DNA from: Candidatus Njordarchaeota archaeon
GTDB taxonomy: Archaea; Asgardarchaeota; Njordarchaeia; Njordarchaeales; JAHKLH01
Direction: 5' to 3'
Assembly: GCA_029856635.1 (NCBI GenBank)
Contig: JAHKLH010000045.1
Coordinates: 1-9,943 of the forward strand
DNA length: 9,943 nt
Shown piece by piece: positions 5,907 through 9,943 of the stretch (positions are counted from its first letter, which is position 1; each line of letters opens with the position of its first letter). Below the pieces are notes generated by a model. It was given only the letters and a program-made list of their open reading frames with translations, did not search any database and was not told the origin of the DNA. The translations under genes were made by a program, and so were the position numbers.

Positions 5907-8900
5907 ATGTCTTTAGGGATGTCAATGTCTACTTCACCTTTAAAACCACCAGCAAAACTTGCGGGAATAAGAGTAGGTATACTATCTCCAGATGAAATAA
6001 GAAAGATTGCCGTTGTTAGAATAAATAATCCAGAGTTAGAATCACCTGAAGCAGGTCCTGTTCCTGGAGGTCCTGTCGATCCAAGATTAGGTCCACCAGA
6101 TCCTTTATCTAGATGTAAACATTGTGGTTTACCAAGAGCGCTTAGAGATAAACCAGGCTGTGTTGGTCACTTTGGATATATTGAATTAGCGGTTCCTGTA
6201 TATCATCCCGGCTTTGTAAAAATGATTGAAAAAGTTTTAAATGCTATCTGTTTGAATTGCTTCAGATTAACATTACCAAAGGATAAGTATGAAGAATATT
6301 GGAAGATGATGGAGAGATTTATAGAAGAGCATGGTTTTCCTTCTCCAGAACTAGCAACTATGATATTGAAGGAAGCTGTAAAAACGCGTGAATGTCCATA
6401 TTGTGGCCAAAAGAAAACACGAAAATATCGATTTAATCCAACAACAATGTCATTTGTAGAATACAAGGAGCTTTCCCGAGAAGAACTTGAACAAGTGAAA
6501 GAATTAATTAAAAGAGGAGAGCTAAAGCCCGAAAACATTAAGACTATCCGAGGAAAGCACTATTTAATAAGACCAGTAAAAGTGGAGTTTGTTAAAAAGG
6601 TACTAGCGAACTTGTATCCTGAAAGAGCTTTATCTAAGGAAGAACTAAGAGAACACGAAAAAGACTTGTATTTAATGGGATTTCATCCAAAGTATGCCAG
6701 ACCAGAGTGGATGATACTGGAAGTATTGCCTGTTCCCCCAATAACGGTGAGACCACCTATTTATTCACCAGAAGGAAAACGACATGACCATCTTACAGCA
6801 ATTTTACGTGAAATAATTAGAGTAAATGAGCGTTTGAGATCAAAATTAAGAAGTGGTCCTTCACCACTCACTGAAAAAGATATAACTCGTTTGCATCGTT
6901 TAATTGCTGCTTTATTTGGAATTGAGAGATATTCGAGAGGAATTACTATTGACAACATACCAATAAAAGGAATTATCATGAGATTAAGAGGAAAAGAGGG
7001 AAGATTTAGATATAATTTGAGTGGAAAAAGAGTAGACTTCTCTGGTCGTGCAGTAATAAGTCCAGATCCTTACTTGAGAATAGACGAAGTAGGCGTTCCA
7101 ATTAGAATGGCTATGAAGTTAACTGTGCTTGAGGAAGTTAATGAGAGCAACATAGAAAAGCTTCGGCAACTTGTTATAAATGGTCCGTTTACATGGCCTG
7201 GTGCTACAGAAATTTATCAAAAAACAGAACGTGGCTATACAAGAAAAACGCTATCCTTATTCAAAAGCAGGAAAGAGCGTGAAAAAATAGCAATGGAATT
7301 AAAGCCAGGAGATTTAGTTGAGCGGCACTTGATGGATGGAGATCCCGTAGTACTAAATCGTCATCCATCACTTCACAGATTATCCATGATTGGACACTAT
7401 GCAAAGATACTTCCCGGCAATACATTAAGACTCCCGCTTTATGTTTGTCCACCCTATAATGCTGACTTTGACGGAGATGAAATGAATATTCACATTCCTC
7501 GTTCGATTCATACACGATTTGAAGTGGAAACTATCATGAATGTAAGGCGTCAAATAATTACTCCAAGATATGGTGGTCCAATAATTGGACCAAAACAAGA
7601 TTACATTACTGGCGCATACTTATTAACGCATCCAGACACATACTTAACAAAGGAAGAAGCAACAACTCTATTGTTTGCCGCGGGAATTGAGAAGTTACCA
7701 GAGCCAGATAAGTATGATGAAAAAGGAAGGCCTCTTTGGAGTGGACGTAAGATATTCTCCCAAATAATACCAAAATACATATTCTACGAAGGAAAAATTG
7801 ATGGTATACTCGTGGGTAAGCCAGGTCAAAAAGTATTAGTGAGAATTTGGAATGGGAAAATTCAAGAAGGTTCAGTTATAGATAAAAACTCGATTGGTGC
7901 TGAAAAACCAGAAAACATAATCAGTAAAATCGTTGAAAGATATGGTTATGGTGCAGCAATGAAATTCCTTAACTCAATGAATAGGATGGTTCTGCGATAT
8001 TTGACGGATCGAGGCTTTAGTATAACAGTGTGGGATGTTTATGTACCGAGAAAATTAAGACAAGAAATTGAGAACACTATTGATAAGTATATAAAAGAAG
8101 CTGAAGAACTAGTAAAACAATACAATGAAGGAAAGCTTGAGCCAGAGCCAGGAAAGACACTAAAAGAAACATTTGAAGATAAAATGGTTGAAATCCTTGA
8201 AAGAGCTCGTTCAAAGACATTAGAACCAATACTAAGAAGTATGCCATTTCAAAGTCAATTTCTGATAATGACTGTTACTAAGTCTCGAGGCGACGAAGTG
8301 AACATACAACAAGTACTCGGATGTATTGGACAGCCAGTAGTTCGTGGAAAGAGAGTTCAAAGAGGTTATTCTGGCAGATTATTACCTCATTTTAGGAAGG
8401 GAGATATTGGACCATATGGTGGGGGATTCGTTAAGAATAGCTTTGCAACTGGAATGAATCCAATAGAATTCTTCTTCCACGCTGCGGGTAGTAGAGACAA
8501 CCTTGTTGATACGGCAATAAGAACAGCAGATAGTGGATATTTCTACAGGAGATTAGTATACGCTCTTCAAGATTCAAAAGTTGAATATGATGGAACAGCG
8601 AGAGACATGTATGGTTACATATTACAGTTCAAATATGGCGGTGACGGAATACACCCTGGCAAAAGTTATCATGGAAAACTAACTGACTACGAATCTCTAT
8701 TCTATGAATTAATTGTCAAAAGAGAGGAGAAGGGAATTAAATTTAATATTCCAGCGAAATGGCCAAGCTACTATGATGACGCGATCGAAGTATTAAGGAG
8801 AGAAATCTCCGTAAAGGTTGCAATGGATGTAAAAGAGTTATTTAAAGAAATGTTAGAGAAAGGCTATGTCTTAACTAAAGAAGAGACTGATGAATATGTC

Positions 8901-9943
8901 CAAAGATTATTAAGAAAGTACATTAGAGCCCAAATAGATCCAAATGAAGCATCTGGTACTGTTGCCGCACAGTCAATTTGTGAACCAGCAACGCAATTAG
9001 TATTAAGAACATTCCACTGGGCAGGGGTTGCGGCATTTAGCATTACTTCTGGTCTTCCAAGATTGAAGGAGATATTTGATGCGGTTAGTACACCAAAGAC
9101 ACCAATTATTGATATTTATCTCACGGATGAATATAGGTGGGATGAAAATAAGGCGCAATTATTTAGGAAGAGAATAACACCCATAAGAATTACAAACATT
9201 GTTGAACCAGATGGATTTTTCTTATCTGCGACAGGGAGACGAGTAGTCATTAAATTAGATTGTGAAAAACTAAAGATCTACAACTTGACCGTAAATAGCA
9301 TTGTAGAAAAAATAGCAAAGATAAGGAATATCTCTATTGAACGCCCTGATGAATTTACAATTGAAGTAATACCAAAAGAGAATGTGCCATTAACAGAAGT
9401 ATACAAGAAGATTCAAAAAATAATATTCAGTGGAATTGAAAAACTTGGTAGATCACAAGTAGTTAAGACAAAGTATGATGAAAACAAGTATGAATATAGG
9501 ATTATAGTAGAGGGTTCAGATTTATCACCATTAGTATATCTTGATGGAGTTGATATGACAAGAACAATTCCCAATAACATACATACTATCGCTAAGATCC
9601 TTGGAATAGAAGCTGCAAGATTTTATATTGCATTAGAAGCAAAAAGAACACTAGATATGTATGGTCTTGATGTAGATATGAGGCATATTCTCTATGCAGC
9701 CGATGCGGTAACAAGAAATGGTATAATTGAAGCAATTGGTCGTTATGGAATTTCTGGAAAGAAACTTAGTTTCTTAGCTAGAGCTGCGTTTGAAGAGACC
9801 GGAAAGCAAATATTCCTGGGTGCCAAGGCAGGAATGTATGATGCACTTAAAGGCGCTACAGAGAATACTATAGCAGGACAAGTGATACCTCTTGGTACTG
9901 GAGCAGTTAGAATTGGCTCAATGATCATAGAAGAGAAGGAATA
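5907..9943 (+). CDS. rpoA: RNA polymerase largest subunit, fused A'/A'' (partial at window edge)
   Basis: This is the catalytic largest subunit of archaeal RNA polymerase, the counterpart of eukaryotic Rpb1. I read the frame codon by codon from 5907 to 9941 (1345 codons) and found no stop, so the parts usually called A' (rpoA1) and A'' (rpoA2) are one gene. Clamp zinc ligands are C70, C73, C85, H88 and C115, C118, C163, C166. The catalytic loop is NADFDGDEMN at 7458-7487 (Asp520, 522, 524). The bridge-helix start is at residues 861-870 and the trigger loop at 1022-1041, ending LRTFHWAGV. Several residues at usually invariant positions differ: KSRGD (792-796), GQP (808-810), GSRDNL (861-866), ICEP (1024-1027) and V1032. 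Candidate starts are ATG 5907, 5919 and 5925, with GGAG at 5902-5905 best placed for none of them; homology begins near residue 18, so all give a usable protein. The sequence ends after ...IIEEKE and the bases TA, which may begin the stop codon. No rpoH or rpoB precedes it. Confidence 0.95.
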   Translation, partial: MSLGMSMSTSPLKPPAKLAGIRVGILSPDEIRKIAVVRINNPELESPEAGPVPGGPVDPRLGPPDPLSRCKHCGLPRALRDKPGCVGHFGYIELAVPVYHPGFVKMIEKVLNAICLNCFRLTLPKDKYEEYWKMMERFIEEHGFPSPELATMILKEAVKTRECPYCGQKKTRKYRFNPTTMSFVEYKELSREELEQVKELIKRGELKPENIKTIRGKHYLIRPVKVEFVKKVLANLYPERALSKEELREHEKDLYLMGFHPKYARPEWMILEVLPVPPITVRPPIYSPEGKRHDHLTAILREIIRVNERLRSKLRSGPSPLTEKDITRLHRLIAALFGIERYSRGITIDNIPIKGIIMRLRGKEGRFRYNLSGKRVDFSGRAVISPDPYLRIDEVGVPIRMAMKLTVLEEVNESNIEKLRQLVINGPFTWPGATEIYQKTERGYTRKTLSLFKSRKEREKIAMELKPGDLVERHLMDGDPVVLNRHPSLHRLSMIGHYAKILPGNTLRLPLYVCPPYNADFDGDEMNIHIPRSIHTRFEVETIMNVRRQIITPRYGGPIIGPKQDYITGAYLLTHPDTYLTKEEATTLLFAAGIEKLPEPDKYDEKGRPLWSGRKIFSQIIPKYIFYEGKIDGILVGKPGQKVLVRIWNGKIQEGSVIDKNSIGAEKPENIISKIVERYGYGAAMKFLNSMNRMVLRYLTDRGFSITVWDVYVPRKLRQEIENTIDKYIKEAEELVKQYNEGKLEPEPGKTLKETFEDKMVEILERARSKTLEPILRSMPFQSQFLIMTVTKSRGDEVNIQQVLGCIGQPVVRGKRVQRGYSGRLLPHFRKGDIGPYGGGFVKNSFATGMNPIEFFFHAAGSRDNLVDTAIRTADSGYFYRRLVYALQDSKVEYDGTARDMYGYILQFKYGGDGIHPGKSYHGKLTDYESLFYELIVKREEKGIKFNIPAKWPSYYDDAIEVLRREISVKVAMDVKELFKEMLEKGYVLTKEETDEYVQRLLRKYIRAQIDPNEASGTVAAQSICEPATQLVLRTFHWAGVAAFSITSGLPRLKEIFDAVSTPKTPIIDIYLTDEYRWDENKAQLFRKRITPIRITNIVEPDGFFLSATGRRVVIKLDCEKLKIYNLTVNSIVEKIAKIRNISIERPDEFTIEVIPKENVPLTEVYKKIQKIIFSGIEKLGRSQVVKTKYDENKYEYRIIVEGSDLSPLVYLDGVDMTRTIPNNIHTIAKILGIEAARFYIALEAKRTLDMYGLDVDMRHILYAADAVTRNGIIEAIGRYGISGKKLSFLARAAFEETGKQIFLGAKAGMYDALKGATENTIAGQVIPLGTGAVRIGSMIIEEKE

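Noticed and set aside
6203..7515. Several minus-strand open frames of 70-110 codons inside the RNA polymerase gene
   Set aside because: They lie wholly inside a strongly conserved plus-strand gene, show no domain, and have no plausible ribosome binding site; they are shadows of its codon pattern.
191..9943. Inteins in MCM or RNA polymerase, both known intein hosts
   Set aside because: The conserved blocks of both proteins are contiguous, with no extra domain and no Cys/Ser start plus His-Asn end signature at Walker A, Walker B or the DFDGD loop.
5907..9943. RNA polymerase gene as a bacterial beta' or viral subunit
   Set aside because: The zinc ribbon C-H-C-G...GHFGYIEL, the NADFDGDEMNIH loop and the RYGGPIIGPKQDYITG segment are of the archaeal/eukaryotic type, and the neighbouring MCM is archaeal.

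Overview
The window is archaeal. It carries a single-polypeptide MCM replicative helicase, an archaeal/eukaryotic-type RNA polymerase largest subunit with the A' and A'' halves in one uninterrupted frame, and Shine-Dalgarno-like sites and TATA-like boxes of archaeal style. Base composition is AT-rich. A fused A'/A'' subunit is known from Thaumarchaeota, Aigarchaeota and Korarchaeota and is unlike the split A1/A2 genes of most Euryarchaeota and Crenarchaeota. I therefore infer a TACK-type archaeon outside the classical Crenarchaeota; I cannot fix the phylum by eye.

Layout. Bases 1-190 are mostly non-coding, with a possible 5' end of a leftward gene at 1-78. Bases 191-2311 (+) encode MCM. It converges on a three-gene leftward cluster whose last gene ends inside the MCM stop region: the two genes share a perfect 12-bp palindrome that supplies the last three codons and the stop of both. 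The leftward cluster, in transcription order, is a MoxR-type AAA+ ATPase (5803-4838), a DUF58 protein with two membrane helices and a von Willebrand A-like domain (4830-3424), and an unrecognised polytopic membrane protein (3424-2300). Gene junctions are very tight (7-bp gap, then 1-bp overlap), so they are almost certainly co-transcribed and translationally coupled. A divergent promoter region of about 100 bp (5804-5906) separates this operon from the RNA polymerase gene. That gene runs right (5907 to the window end) and stops within a codon or so of where an A'' C-terminus is expected.

How the genes work together. MCM (replication) and RpoA (transcription) are housekeeping. MoxR plus DUF58 is a widespread but poorly understood pair, in which the MoxR ATPase is thought to act as a chaperone on a vWA-containing membrane partner. 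The third gene is the natural candidate for an additional membrane subunit or client.

Most notable points: (1) RpoA is clearly a catalytic subunit (NADFDGD intact) but differs from near-invariant residues in three neighbouring active-site elements: the segment after the funnel helices, the start of the bridge helix, and the base of the trigger loop. (2) No rpoH/rpoB genes precede it, unlike the usual archaeal cluster. (3) The third gene of the MoxR operon matches no family I recognise. I found no tRNA, rRNA, CRISPR, insertion sequence or intein.
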